Assembly (NCBI RefSeq): GCF_003696205.1
Contig: NZ_RFFI01000041.1
Coordinates: forward strand, 1 to 32,072
Reading direction: 5' to 3'
DNA from: Cellulomonas triticagri
Lineage (GTDB): Bacteria; Actinomycetota; Actinomycetes; Actinomycetales; Cellulomonadaceae
DNA: 32,072 nt
In this document: in pieces, positions 23,852 to 31,557 of the stretch
Position numbering within the stretch: position 1 is the first letter of the stretch
Layout: each line of letters starts with the position of its first letter
Notes under the pieces: model-generated
Told to the model about the DNA's origin: nothing
Database searches by the model: none
What the model saw: only the letters and a program-made list of their open reading frames with translations
Program-made: the position numbers and the translations under genes

Positions 23852-26280
23852 TAGTTGCCGCCCCGGTTGTCGCCACCGCCCTGGCCGTTGTTGTTGCCCG
23901 GCCCGTTCCCGCCGCCCTGGCCCCCGTTGTCCCCGCCCGGCCCGCTGGGCTGCGCCGGTCCGGCGGACAGGGTCAGGGTGATCGTCGACCCCGGGGGCGC
24001 GCTGCCGCTGGGGCTCTGGCTGACGACGGACCCGGCGCTGATGTCGGACGGCGTGGTCTCGCCGACCGAGACCGCGAAGCCGGCGCCCTCGAGCGTGGCC
24101 TGGGCGGCGGCCGCGGGCTGCCCGACCACCGACGGGACGCCGATGGACTGCCCGAACCGCAGGTCGGTGCTGGGTGCGGTGAACCCGGGGTTCTCCTGGC
24201 CGTCGGCGAGGGCCTGGTCCATGAAGTTGACCCAGGTCCGGCCCGCGTAGGTCGCGCCGAACGCGTTGCGGGCGTACCGGCCGTTGATGGTGATGCCCTG
24301 CATCGGGGTGTTGCGGTCGGGGTAGCCGACCCACACGGCGGACGCGAGACGGGGCGTGTACCCCACGAACCAGGTGTGCTCGTTGTGCGTCGTCGTGCCG
24401 GTCTTGCCGGACGCCGGGTAGGACCGGGCGCCCAGCGAGGAGCCGGTGCCCCGCCACACGTTGCTCATGGCCTCGGACATGCCGGCGGCGACGTTCGGGT
24501 CGATCGCCTGGTGGCAGCCGGCGTCGGGGATGGGCAGGTCGTTGCCGTCGGCGTCCTTGACGTTCGTGATGGCGATCGGCTTGCAGTAGACGCCGCCGGA
24601 GGCGAACGCGGCGTAGGCGCCGGCGAGCGCGAGCGGGGAGGTCGAGCCGGATCCGAGCACGTTCGACGGGACGGCGGAGATCGCCTGGCCCTCGGTGCCG
24701 CTCGTGGAGCTGGTGACGCCGAGCTCGGCGGCGCCGTTCATGATGTCGCACAGGTCGAGCTGCATGGCCATGGACAGGTAGGCCAGGTTCACGGACTGCC
24801 GGGTGGCGTCCATGACGGTCATCATCCCGGCGCCGCCCTCGGCGTTGCCGACGTCCCAGGTGGAGCTGCCGTAGCGCTCCCCGCACGCGGTGAACTGGTT
24901 CGTGTTCAGCACGCGCCGGGTGCCGTTGACGCGCTCGTTGAGGTTGTGGCCCTTCTTCAGCCACTCCAGCAGCGTGAACGGCTTGAACGTCGAGCCGGGC
25001 ATGAACCCGTTGGACCCGCCGTAGGAGTACGAGGCGTTGTAGTTGACCGAGTTGTCGCGACCCGCGGCGTCACCGGAGTTGTTGAAGTTCCGGTTCTGCG
25101 CCATGGCCTTGATCTGCCCGCTGCCCGGCTCGACGACCGAGATCGCGGAGCCGACGCCGGTCGGGTCGTCCACCGGGACGGTGTTCTTGACCTCGGTGTC
25201 CGCGAGCGTCTGCAGCCGCGGGTCCAGCGTGGTGGTGATGACCAGGCCGCCGCGGTACAGGGTGTCCTCGCGCTCCTCGGCGGTCTCGCCGAAGGCGGGG
25301 TCGTTCTGGATGACCTTGGTGACGTAGTCGCAGAAGTACCCGGAGCCCTGGACGACGGCACCGGCGGCCATGCAGCCGCTCTGGGCCTCGCTCACGGCCA
25401 GGCTGTCGGGCAGGGGGGTCGCGACGCCGGCGTCGTACTCCTCCTGCGTGATGTAGCCCTGGTCCCGCATGAGCATGAGGACGGTGTTGCGGCGGTTCTG
25501 CGAGTCCTCGGGGTTGCGCACCGGGTCGAAGCGCGTCGGGCTCTGCGTGACGCCCGCGATGGTCGCGGCCTCGAGGTAGTTCAGGTCGACGGCGTGCTTG
25601 CTGAAGTACCGCAGCGCCGCGGACTCCACCCCGTACGTCGCGACGCCGAACTGCGCGATGTTGAGGTAGTTCTCGAGGATCTGGTCCTTCGTCTGCTCCT
25701 TCTCCAGCGCGATGGCGAGCTTGGCCTCGCGGAGCTTGCGCGCGTAGCCCTCGGTGCCGTCGGCCTCGCGCGCGGCCTCGGCGGCGGCGAGGTCGCCGCT
25801 GCGGACGGCCTTCTCGATCAGCACGTTCTTCACGTACTGCTGCGTGAGCGTCGAGGCGCCCTGCTGGGAGTCGTTGAGCTGGTTCTGCACGAGCGCGCGC
25901 GCCATGCCGGCGGGGTCGATGCCGCCGTGCTGGTAGAACCGGCGGTCCTCGGTCGCGATGACGGCGTTCTGCATCGGGACCGACACCTGGTCGAGCGCGA
26001 CGACCACGCGGTTCTCGGAGAAGAACTCGGCGAGCACGGTGCCGTCGGCGGCGAGCATGACCGACTTCTCGGACAGGGGCTGCGCCTCGAGCTCGGAGGG
26101 CAGGTCCTCGAACGCCTGGACGCTGAGGTCGGTCGCGGTGTTCGCGGCGGCGACGGTGGGCATGACCAGTCCGGCGGTCAGCAGGCCGCCGACACCGGCG
26201 GTGAGCACGAACGCCAGGAGCAGCGCCAGCGCCTGCACGACGGTGACCTGCCGCCCGCGCGGCGAGGGGGAGGGAGCCAT
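23851..26280 (-). CDS. ponA2: Bifunctional class A penicillin-binding protein with PASTA domain
   Basis: This 809-residue protein both polymerises and crosslinks peptidoglycan outside the membrane. A membrane anchor (about residues 15-45) leads into a GT51 domain with the catalytic Glu E111 in ATEDRRFYQHGG and QGASTLTQQYVKN. The transpeptidase has S430-TFK, SVN (496-498) and KTG (626-628). One PASTA domain follows at about 705-770, then a Gly/Asn/Gln-rich tail. The ATG at 26280 lacks a good ribosome site but follows TACCCT by 7 nt, suggesting a leaderless mRNA. It overlaps the phosphoesterase gene and is divergent from whiB4, as in mycobacteria. Confidence 0.94.
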   Translation of the reverse strand: MAPSPSPRGRQVTVVQALALLLAFVLTAGVGGLLTAGLVMPTVAAANTATDLSVQAFEDLPSELEAQPLSEKSVMLAADGTVLAEFFSENRVVVALDQVSVPMQNAVIATEDRRFYQHGGIDPAGMARALVQNQLNDSQQGASTLTQQYVKNVLIEKAVRSGDLAAAEAAREADGTEGYARKLREAKLAIALEKEQTKDQILENYLNIAQFGVATYGVESAALRYFSKHAVDLNYLEAATIAGVTQSPTRFDPVRNPEDSQNRRNTVLMLMRDQGYITQEEYDAGVATPLPDSLAVSEAQSGCMAAGAVVQGSGYFCDYVTKVIQNDPAFGETAEEREDTLYRGGLVITTTLDPRLQTLADTEVKNTVPVDDPTGVGSAISVVEPGSGQIKAMAQNRNFNNSGDAAGRDNSVNYNASYSYGGSNGFMPGSTFKPFTLLEWLKKGHNLNERVNGTRRVLNTNQFTACGERYGSSTWDVGNAEGGAGMMTVMDATRQSVNLAYLSMAMQLDLCDIMNGAAELGVTSSTSGTEGQAISAVPSNVLGSGSTSPLALAGAYAAFASGGVYCKPIAITNVKDADGNDLPIPDAGCHQAIDPNVAAGMSEAMSNVWRGTGSSLGARSYPASGKTGTTTHNEHTWFVGYTPRLASAVWVGYPDRNTPMQGITINGRYARNAFGATYAGRTWVNFMDQALADGQENPGFTAPSTDLRFGQSIGVPSVVGQPAAAAQATLEGAGFAVSVGETTPSDISAGSVVSQSPSGSAPPGSTITLTLSAGPAQPSGPGGDNGGQGGGNGPGNNNGQGGGDNRGGN

Positions 26281-26287
26281 GCCCGCC

Positions 26288-26293
26288 AGGGTA
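26288..26293 (-). promoter_or_regulatory. Probable -10 box of a leaderless ponA2 transcript
   Basis: On the minus strand TACCCT ends 7 nt before the ponA2 ATG, and there is no Shine-Dalgarno sequence between. It is the same hexamer as in front of recR. I see no convincing -35 box. Confidence 0.45.
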
Positions 26294-26593
26294 CGGGAGC
26301 CCCCTGTCCGCCCGCCGGTTCGTCCCCAGGCGCCGCCGGGGACCTGCACGGGACCTGCACACGCCCCCGCGCCCCACGCGGTCCGGGGCCGCCGTCCACC
26401 CGGGCGCACCGCTTTTCGCACAGGTCCGACACGCACGCAACCCGAACGGAGGATGCCAGTCGGTCGTACGACCCGGTACGGTCACCGGGCAGGGGGACTG
26501 CCGGAGGCGTCCGTCGGCGTACCCACGTGCGGGTGCGTGCGACGTCGGGGCGCGCCGGAGCGTCCCGTCACGAGGGGGCAGGGGGAAGTGAAG

Positions 26594-26899
26594 ATGGCGA
26601 CGACCGCCGAGGCCGACGGCCACTGGACGGCGCGTGCCGCGTGCGGCTCGGGCAACGTGCAGCCCGACGAGCTGTTCGTGGAGGGTGCCGCGCAGCGCGA
26701 CGCCCGGTCGGTGTGCCAGTCGTGCATCGTCCGGCTGGAGTGCCTGGCCGACGCGCTCGACTCGCGCACGGACTTCGGGGTCTGGGGCGGCATGACGGAG
26801 CGGGAGCGTCGCGCGCTGCGGCGGCGTCGCCCCGAGGTGGAGTGCTGGCGCGACGAGCTGGTGGGCGCCGACGACCTCGCGGACGTGCTCGCGCGCTGA
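26594..26899 (+). CDS. whiB4: WhiB-family iron-sulfur regulator, WhiB4/WblA type
   Basis: This 101-residue protein has four cluster-binding cysteines (C17, C41, C44, C50), the GVWGGMTERERR turn, and a basic stretch RRALRRRRPEVE. The segments DELFVEGAAQRDARSVC and CLADALDSRTDFGVWGGM are those of WhiB4 (mycobacteria)/WblA (Streptomyces), which sense oxidants through a [4Fe-4S] cluster and affect stress and development genes. The ATG at 26594 lies 8 nt after GGGGG; an in-frame GTG at 26588 is too close. It faces away from ponA2, an arrangement shared with M. tuberculosis. The 300-bp gap between them has no other gene. Confidence 0.9.
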   Translation: MATTAEADGHWTARAACGSGNVQPDELFVEGAAQRDARSVCQSCIVRLECLADALDSRTDFGVWGGMTERERRALRRRRPEVECWRDELVGADDLADVLAR

Positions 26900-26963
26900 C
26901 GCCGACCGCCCGGTACGCCCTGCGCGCCTCGGCGTGCGCGGCGGGCCCGGCTAGGGTGGCGCC

Positions 26964-27125
26964 ATGGCCACCACCACGTGGGAGTACGCAACCGTCCCGC
27001 TCATCGTCCACGCCACCAAGGCGATCCTCGACCAGTGGGGTCAGGACGGCTGGGAGCTCGTCCAGGTGCTGCAGTCCGAGACCGGGCTCGTCGCCTACCT
27101 GAAGCGCCCGGTGGGCGAGAAGTGA
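26964..27125 (+). CDS. Small DUF4177-like protein
   Basis: This 53-residue protein has the sequence WEYATVPLIVHATKAILDQW followed by GWELVQVL and LVAYLKRP. That matches the small DUF4177 family (WEYxxv..., then GWELV). The function is unknown. The ATG follows TAGGGT by 6 nt without a ribosome site, a classic leaderless layout. Its stop overlaps the RidA-family start by 4 nt (GTGA), so the pair is expressed together. It sits in the same ponA2-whiB4-crp neighbourhood as in other Actinobacteria. Confidence 0.8.
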   Translation: MATTTWEYATVPLIVHATKAILDQWGQDGWELVQVLQSETGLVAYLKRPVGEK

Positions 27126-27601
27126 GCCGCGTCCTCGACCGCCTCGCGGAGCTCGGCATCGAGCTGCCCCAGGTCGCGGCGCCGGTCGCCGCCTACGCCC
27201 CGGCCGTGCGCACGGGCGACTACGTGCACACCTCGGGCCAGCTGCCGTTCGTCGGCGGCGAGCTGCCGGTGCGCGGCAAGGTCGGCACGGGCCCCGGGCA
27301 GGTCTCGCCGGAGACCGCGCGGGACCTCGCGCGGACCTGCGCGCTGAACGCGGTCGCCGCGGTGGCGTCGCTGGTCGGCGACCTGGACCGCGTGGTCCGC
27401 GTCGTGAAGGTCGTCGGGTTCGTGTCGAGCGACCCGGCGTTCACCGGTCAGCCCGGCGTGGTCAACGGCGCGAGCACGCTGCTGCACGAGGTCTTCGGCG
27501 AGGCGGGCGTGCACGCGCGGTCCGCCGTCGGCGTCGCGGTGCTGCCGCTGGACTCGCCGGTCGAGGTCGAGATCGTCGTGGAGCTCGCCCCCGAGGCCTG
27601 A
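27122..27601 (+). CDS. RidA/YjgF/Rv3678c-type protein
   Basis: This 159-residue protein belongs to the RidA superfamily. TGDYVHTSGQLPFVGGELPV, the central LARTCALNAVAAVASLVGDL and the C-terminal ARSAVGVAVLPLDSPVEVEI are the usual blocks. RidA enzymes hydrolyse reactive enamine/imine intermediates from amino-acid metabolism, using an Arg near the C-terminal block; here R is in HARSAVG. The divergent, longer Rv3678c-like branch may have another function. GTG overlaps the stop of the DUF4177-like gene. A terminator shared with crp follows. Confidence 0.85.
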   Translation: MSRVLDRLAELGIELPQVAAPVAAYAPAVRTGDYVHTSGQLPFVGGELPVRGKVGTGPGQVSPETARDLARTCALNAVAAVASLVGDLDRVVRVVKVVGFVSSDPAFTGQPGVVNGASTLLHEVFGEAGVHARSAVGVAVLPLDSPVEVEIVVELAPEA

Positions 27602-27617
27602 AGCACCCCGGACGACC

Positions 27618-27655
27618 GACGGCCCGCCCGCTCCCGAGGGAGCAGGCGGGCCGTC
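27618..27655. terminator. Bidirectional terminator between RidA-family gene and crp
   Basis: GACGGCCCGCC pairs with GGCGGGCCGTC (11 bp) and the stem can continue through GCTCC/GGAGC with one mismatch, forming a long hairpin. It lies between convergent genes, 17 bp after the plus-strand stop and 37 bp from the crp stop. Confidence 0.75.
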
Positions 27656-27691
27656 GTCGTCGGTGCGTCGCGTCAGCGCGCGCCGCGGGTC

Positions 27692-28369
27692 TCAGCGCGC
27701 GCGCCGCTCCAGGCGCTCTACGTCGAGGAGCACGATCGCGCGGCCCTCGCGGCGCACCCAGCCGCGGGCGGCGAAGTCGGCGAGCGCCTTGTTCACGGTC
27801 TCCCGGCTGGCGCCGACGAGCTGCGCGAGCTCCTCCTGCGTGAGGTCGTGCGCGACCCGGACGCCCTCGTCGGTCTGCTGGCCGAACCGCTGCGACAGGT
27901 CCAGCAGCGCCTTGGCGACGCGACCGGGGACGTCGGAGAACACCAGGTCGGCGAGCGCGTCGTTCGTGCGGCGCAGGCGCCGGCCGAGCGCGCCGAGCAG
28001 GTGCTTGGCGACCGTGGGGTTCTGCTCGAGCCACGGGATGAGGTCGCCGTGGCCGAGCTCCAGCACGACGGCGTCGGCGAGGCCGGTCGCGGTGGCGGTG
28101 CGGGGGCCGGGGTCGAACAGCGAGAGCTCGCCGAACATCTCGCCCGGGCCGAGCACGGCGAGCAGGTTCTCGCGGCCGTCCGTCGAGCGGCGACCGAGCT
28201 TGATCTTGCCGGAGCGGATCACGTAGAGCCGGTCGCCCGGCTCGCCCTCGTGGAACAGCACCTCGCCGCGCGCCACGTGCTGGGGCGTCATCGACGCGAG
28301 CAGCGTGCGCGACGCCTCGGGGTCCATGTTCGCGAACAGGGGCGCCGACAGCACGACGTCGTCCTCCAC
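27692..28369 (-). CDS. crp: Crp/Fnr-family global regulator
   Basis: This 225-residue protein has an N-terminal cyclic-nucleotide domain and a C-terminal winged helix. The phosphate-binding cassette reads FGELSLFDPGPRTATA, close to FGELAL...RAAT in cAMP-binding Crp. The helix-turn-helix is LTQEELAQLVGASRETVNKAL. It resembles Rv3676/GlxR, which act on carbon metabolism and resuscitation genes. GTG at 28369 follows GGTGAGG by 8 nt. A Crp-like half-palindrome lies about 28 bp upstream and could allow autoregulation. The gene stands beside nth, as in mycobacteria. Confidence 0.92.
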   Translation of the reverse strand: MEDDVVLSAPLFANMDPEASRTLLASMTPQHVARGEVLFHEGEPGDRLYVIRSGKIKLGRRSTDGRENLLAVLGPGEMFGELSLFDPGPRTATATGLADAVVLELGHGDLIPWLEQNPTVAKHLLGALGRRLRRTNDALADLVFSDVPGRVAKALLDLSQRFGQQTDEGVRVAHDLTQEELAQLVGASRETVNKALADFAARGWVRREGRAIVLLDVERLERRAR

Positions 28370-28396
28370 TGGAGGAACCTCACCTTCTGACCGGGA

Positions 28397-28412
28397 TGTG
28401 ACGGACCTCAGT
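28397..28412. promoter_or_regulatory. Possible Crp site upstream of crp
   Basis: TGTGA-CGGACC-TCAGT matches the TGTGA-N6-TCACA Crp/GlxR consensus in 8 of 10 positions. It lies between crp and the next minus-strand gene, about 28 bp before the crp start. One such match could occur by chance. Confidence 0.3.
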
Positions 28413-28417
28413 CTGCC

Positions 28418-28846
28418 TCATCGAGCGCGGGCGGCACCCCGCAGGCTCTCGGTGCCGGTCTCGGTGACCTCGCGGGCGAGCTGCTCGATGTACTGGTCGG
28501 TCAGGTCGCGCAGGGAGTCCTCGAGCCGCATCTCGTACCGGGCGAGCCGCATGTCCAGGTCCCGCAGGTGCGGGAGCTCGTGCACCTCGGCGACGGGCAG
28601 GGCGCCACGGACCGCCGCGGCGAGCTCGGCGGCCGCGGGGACGTCGTGCGCGGACGCGCCGAGGGTCGCGCGGACGTCGGCGCAGACCCCGGGAGGTGCC
28701 GGGGGCGCGGCGGCGGCGACCGCGAGCTCGAGGCGGTCGCGCACGAGTCGGCGCCACCGGACCACGTGCTGGTGCTCGAGGCGCAGGGCGCTGCGCCGTC
28801 GGCGCAGGTCGACCAGCTGCTCGGCAGCAGCGAGGGCCTGGGTCAT
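28418..28846 (-). CDS. RsiG-like helical-hairpin protein with degenerate c-di-GMP motif
   Basis: This 142-residue, mainly helical protein has the two-helix plan I recall from Streptomyces RsiG, an anti-sigma factor that grips WhiG when bound to c-di-GMP. The first helix is LVDLRRRRSALRLEHQHVVR followed by WRRLVRDRLEL; the last is LDMRLARYEMRLEDSLRDLT followed by DQYIEQLA. RsiG carries E(x3)S(x2)R(x3)Q(x3)D on both helices. Here helix 1 keeps little beyond the Arg (D becomes E) and helix 2 keeps only the Glu of RYE. So the fold is probably shared, but classic c-di-GMP binding is unlikely. No signal or membrane segment is present. Confidence 0.6.
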   Translation of the reverse strand: MTQALAAAEQLVDLRRRRSALRLEHQHVVRWRRLVRDRLELAVAAAAPPAPPGVCADVRATLGASAHDVPAAAELAAAVRGALPVAEVHELPHLRDLDMRLARYEMRLEDSLRDLTDQYIEQLAREVTETGTESLRGAARAR

Positions 28847-28998
28847 GCGGGGTCCGCCATCCTTCTTCGGTGCGCTCGCGGGGGCGGGCGCTTTCCACTC
28901 CCCATCATCTCGACCGCGGGGGTGCTCGACTTGAGCAGTAGGTCACGTGATCCAGTCGTGGTTCCCCTGGGTGGAGCACGCCGTTCCCCCGGGCGACC

Positions 28999-29004
28999 TA
29001 CGCT
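28999..29004 (+). promoter_or_regulatory. Probable -10 box of a leaderless nth transcript
   Basis: TACGCT fits TANNNT and ends 6 nt before the nth GTG, with no ribosome site between. The pattern equals that before recR, ponA2 and the DUF4177-like gene. Confidence 0.45.
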
Positions 29005-29010
29005 GGGCGG

Positions 29011-29697
29011 GTGCCGACCCCCACCCCGACCTCCGGCGACGACGGGCGGCCGCCCCTCGCGCTGGTGCGCCGCGCCCGCCGGGTGAACCGCGCGCTGGCG
29101 GAGCGCTGGCCGGACGCCCGGTGCGAGCTCGACTTCCGGTCGCCGCTGGAGCTGCTGGTGGCGACGGTGCTGTCCGCGCAGACGACCGACGTGCGGGTCA
29201 ACCAGGTCACGCCCGTGCTGTTCACCCGGTACCCGGACGCCGCCGCGTACGCCGGGGCCGACCCGGCGGAGCTGGAGGCGCTGATCCGCCCGACGGGGTT
29301 CTTCCGGGCGAAGGCGCGGTCGCTGACCGGTCTGGGCCGGGCGCTGGTCGAGCGGTTCGACGGGGAGGTCCCGCCGCGGCTGGCGGACCTGGTCACGCTG
29401 CCGGGGGTGGGGCGCAAGACGGCGAACGTGGTGCTGGGCGACGCCTTCGGCGTCCCGGGGATCACGGTGGACACCCACGTCGGCCGGCTGGCCCGCCGGC
29501 TGGGCTGGACGACGCAGGAGGACCCGGTCAAGGTCGAGCAGGACATCGCGGCGCTCGTGCCGCGCGCGGAGTGGACGCTGCTGAGCCACCGGCTGATCTT
29601 CCACGGGCGCCGCACGTGCCACGCACGCCGCCCGGACTGCGCGGCCTGCCCGCTGACGCGGGACTGCCCGTCCGCGCTGGTGCGCGTCGGCGGGTGA
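29011..29697 (+). CDS. nth: Endonuclease III
   Basis: This 228-residue base-excision repair glycosylase/AP lyase removes oxidised pyrimidines. It shows the helix-hairpin-helix [14 protein letters not shown] with catalytic K136 and the catalytic Asp D154 in [17 protein letters not shown]-terminal [4Fe-4S] cluster motif (C203-x6-C210-x2-C213-x5-C219) follows. Length and motifs are complete. The GTG start at 29011 gives a short disordered N-terminus ([11 protein letters not shown]). It is divergent from the RsiG-like gene and converges on the hydrolase gene. In M. tuberculosis nth also lies close to crp. Confidence 0.95.
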   Translation: MPTPTPTSGDDGRPPLALVRRARRVNRALAERWPDARCELDFRSPLELLVATVLSAQTTDVRVNQVTPVLFTRYPDAAAYAGADPAELEALIRPTGFFRAKARSLTGLGRALVERFDGEVPPRLADLVTLPGVGRKTANVVLGDAFGVPGITVDTHVGRLARRLGWTTQEDPVKVEQDIAALVPRAEWTLLSHRLIFHGRRTCHARRPDCAACPLTRDCPSALVRVGG

Positions 29698-29725
29698 GAC
29701 CGGGGACGGCGACCGGGGCGGCGGG

Positions 29726-30649
29726 TCAGCCGAGCTCGGCCAACCAGCCGCGCAGCAGGGTGGACACCCGCTCGGGCTCCTCCTCGGGCAGGTAGTGCCC
29801 GGCACCGGACAGCATCTCGAACCGGTACTGGCTGCCCAGGGCACGGGCGACGGCGCCGGACGCCATCGACCGGGACACCGGGTAGCAGCCGTCGGAGCCG
29901 CCGTGCACCTGGAGCGTCGGGACGGCGGGAGCGGACCGCAGGGCCTGCGCGTGCCGGGCGCCGTCGGCCCGGACCGTGGACCGGTACAGCCACCGCACCT
30001 GCTCCAGCGCGGAGTGCGCCGCGAACGGGATCTGCGCGGCGCGGCGGTACACGGCGAGCGCGGCGGGCTCCGGCCAGCGCGGCCCGCCCCACTCGCGCAG
30101 CAGCCGGGCGACGAGGTCGCCGCGGGTCATCGACCGCTCGGGCAGGTGCGGGACCTGCGCCGCCGCCATCCGGCGGGCGGCGCGGGCGCGCAGCCCGGAG
30201 CGTGGGTCGGCGCGGCGCTGCAGCGGGTGCGGCGAGGACAGCACCGCGACGCCGCGCACGAGGCCGGGGTGGTAGGCGGGCATGGCCCAGGCGACGTCGC
30301 CGCCGCCGACGCCGTGCCCGACGACGACGGCCCGCTCGCAGCCGAGCGACCGGACGACGCCGGCGACGTCGCGGGTCAGCGTCGGGACGTCGTACCCGAT
30401 GGGCGGTTTGTCGGAGCCGCCGGTGCCGCGCAGGTCCATGGCGACGACGCGGTACCCGTCCTCGGCGAGGGCGGGCAGCTGGTGCCGCCACGCCCACCAG
30501 AGCTCGGGCAGGCCGTGCAGCAGCACGACGAGCGGCGCGTCGCGGTCGTCCGGCCCGGAGACGGCGACGTGGAACCGGGCGCCGTTCGCCGGGACGTGCT
30601 GGTGCCGCCACGGGCCGTCGAGCAGCAGGGCGGAGGAGTCGACGGTCAT
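29726..30649 (-). CDS. Alpha/beta-fold hydrolase (epoxide hydrolase-like), unusual nucleophile position
   Basis: This 307-residue protein has the alpha/beta hydrolase frame. The oxyanion motif is LLHGLPELWWAWRHQLPAL (HGLP at 45-48), then MDLRGTGGSDKP follows, a cap, an acid in VHGGSDGCYP and the catalytic His in SGAGHYLPEE. The nucleophile elbow reads GHGVGG (111-116), with Gly113 where epoxide hydrolases have Asp (GHDWGG) and other members Ser. The other catalytic residues remain. It may be a non-hydrolytic or altered family member. The ATG start is clear. It stands alone between nth and glnR. Confidence 0.85.
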   Translation of the reverse strand: MTVDSSALLLDGPWRHQHVPANGARFHVAVSGPDDRDAPLVVLLHGLPELWWAWRHQLPALAEDGYRVVAMDLRGTGGSDKPPIGYDVPTLTRDVAGVVRSLGCERAVVVGHGVGGGDVAWAMPAYHPGLVRGVAVLSSPHPLQRRADPRSGLRARAARRMAAAQVPHLPERSMTRGDLVARLLREWGGPRWPEPAALAVYRRAAQIPFAAHSALEQVRWLYRSTVRADGARHAQALRSAPAVPTLQVHGGSDGCYPVSRSMASGAVARALGSQYRFEMLSGAGHYLPEEEPERVSTLLRGWLAELG

Positions 30650-30704
30650 CGCGCCCGAACCTACCGCGTCGGACGGCGCGGACCGCCGGGTCCGGGGATA
30701 CGGC

Positions 30705-31439
30705 TCAGGCGTCGGCGGGGATCTCCGCCGGTGCGGCGGGCCCCGTGGTGTCGCCGCCGCGCCGGTCCTTCGGCGGGTCGAACCGGTAGCCGACGTTGCG
30801 GACGGTCCCGATCAGCTGCTCGTGCTCGGGGCCGAGCTTGGCGCGCAGGCGCCGCACGTGGACGTCGACGGTGCGGGTGCCCCCGTAGTAGTCGTAGCCC
30901 CAGACCTCCTGGAGCAGCTGCGCCCGCGTGAACACCCGCCCGGGGTGCTGCACGAGGTACTTCAGCAGCTCGAACTCCTTGTAGGTGAGGTCGAGGGGAC
31001 GGCCGCGCAACCGGGCGGTGTAGCCCCCGGCGTCGATCATGAGCTCGCCGGAGGAGATCTCCTGCGGCTGGTCGTCGTACGCGGACGAGGCGGCGCGCTC
31101 GATCACGAGCCGGAACCGGGTCTCGACCTCGGCGGGCGTGGCGTTCTCGAGGACGATGTCGTCCGCGCCCCACTCGGCGGTGACGACGGTGAGCCCGCCC
31201 TCGGTGAGGACCAGCACCAGCGGGACGGTCAGCCCGGTGGCCCGCAGCAGGCGGCAGGTGGTGCGCGCGGTGACGAGGTCGCGGCGCGCGTCCAGCACGA
31301 CGATGTCGGCGTCCGGCGCGTCCACGAGGGCGGAGGGCTCCACCGGCAGGACGCGGACGCGGTGGGACAGCAGCCCGAGCGCGGGGAGCACCTGGGCGGA
31401 GCCCCCGGACGCGGGCGTGAGCAGCAGCAGGTCGGCCAC
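30705..31439 (-). CDS. glnR: GlnR-type orphan OmpR-family nitrogen regulator
   Basis: This 244-residue protein has a receiver-like domain and a winged-helix OmpR domain. The start ([20 protein letters not shown]), the D50 region ([12 protein letters not shown]) and the DNA-binding part ([20 protein letters not shown], then [20 protein letters not shown]) closely follow Streptomyces GlnR as I recall it. GlnR controls ammonium uptake and assimilation genes and lacks a partner kinase; its receiver keeps D50 but works without phosphorylation. No kinase gene is adjacent here, in agreement. GTG at 31439 follows GAGGGGAG closely. It is divergent from the membrane gene at 31558. Confidence 0.92.
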   Translation of the reverse strand: MADLLLLTPASGGSAQVLPALGLLSHRVRVLPVEPSALVDAPDADIVVLDARRDLVTARTTCRLLRATGLTVPLVLVLTEGGLTVVTAEWGADDIVLENATPAEVETRFRLVIERAASSAYDDQPQEISSGELMIDAGGYTARLRGRPLDLTYKEFELLKYLVQHPGRVFTRAQLLQEVWGYDYYGGTRTVDVHVRRLRAKLGPEHEQLIGTVRNVGYRFDPPKDRRGGDTTGPAAPAEIPADA

Positions 31440-31557
31440 CGGCTCCCCTCTCTCCCGTCCGAATTGGGGGACACGGTACAGCGTGCGTGTATCGCCGGAT
31501 GTCACACGGCCACGGGCGATGCGGGGCGAGCGCCCGGGGTCTGCGAGGATGGCGGGC

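Noticed and set aside
24376..27102. A 908-codon plus-strand frame antisense to ponA2
   Set aside because: It has shadow-like composition and overlaps the clear ponA2 frame and the whiB4 gene; no start signal or domain.
31486..31508. Imperfect palindrome CGTGT-N13-ACACG between glnR and the divergent membrane gene, considered as a Crp or GlnR site
   Set aside because: It does not fit TGTGA-N6-TCACA, and no convincing GlnR box spacing is present; a 5-bp arm match is weak.
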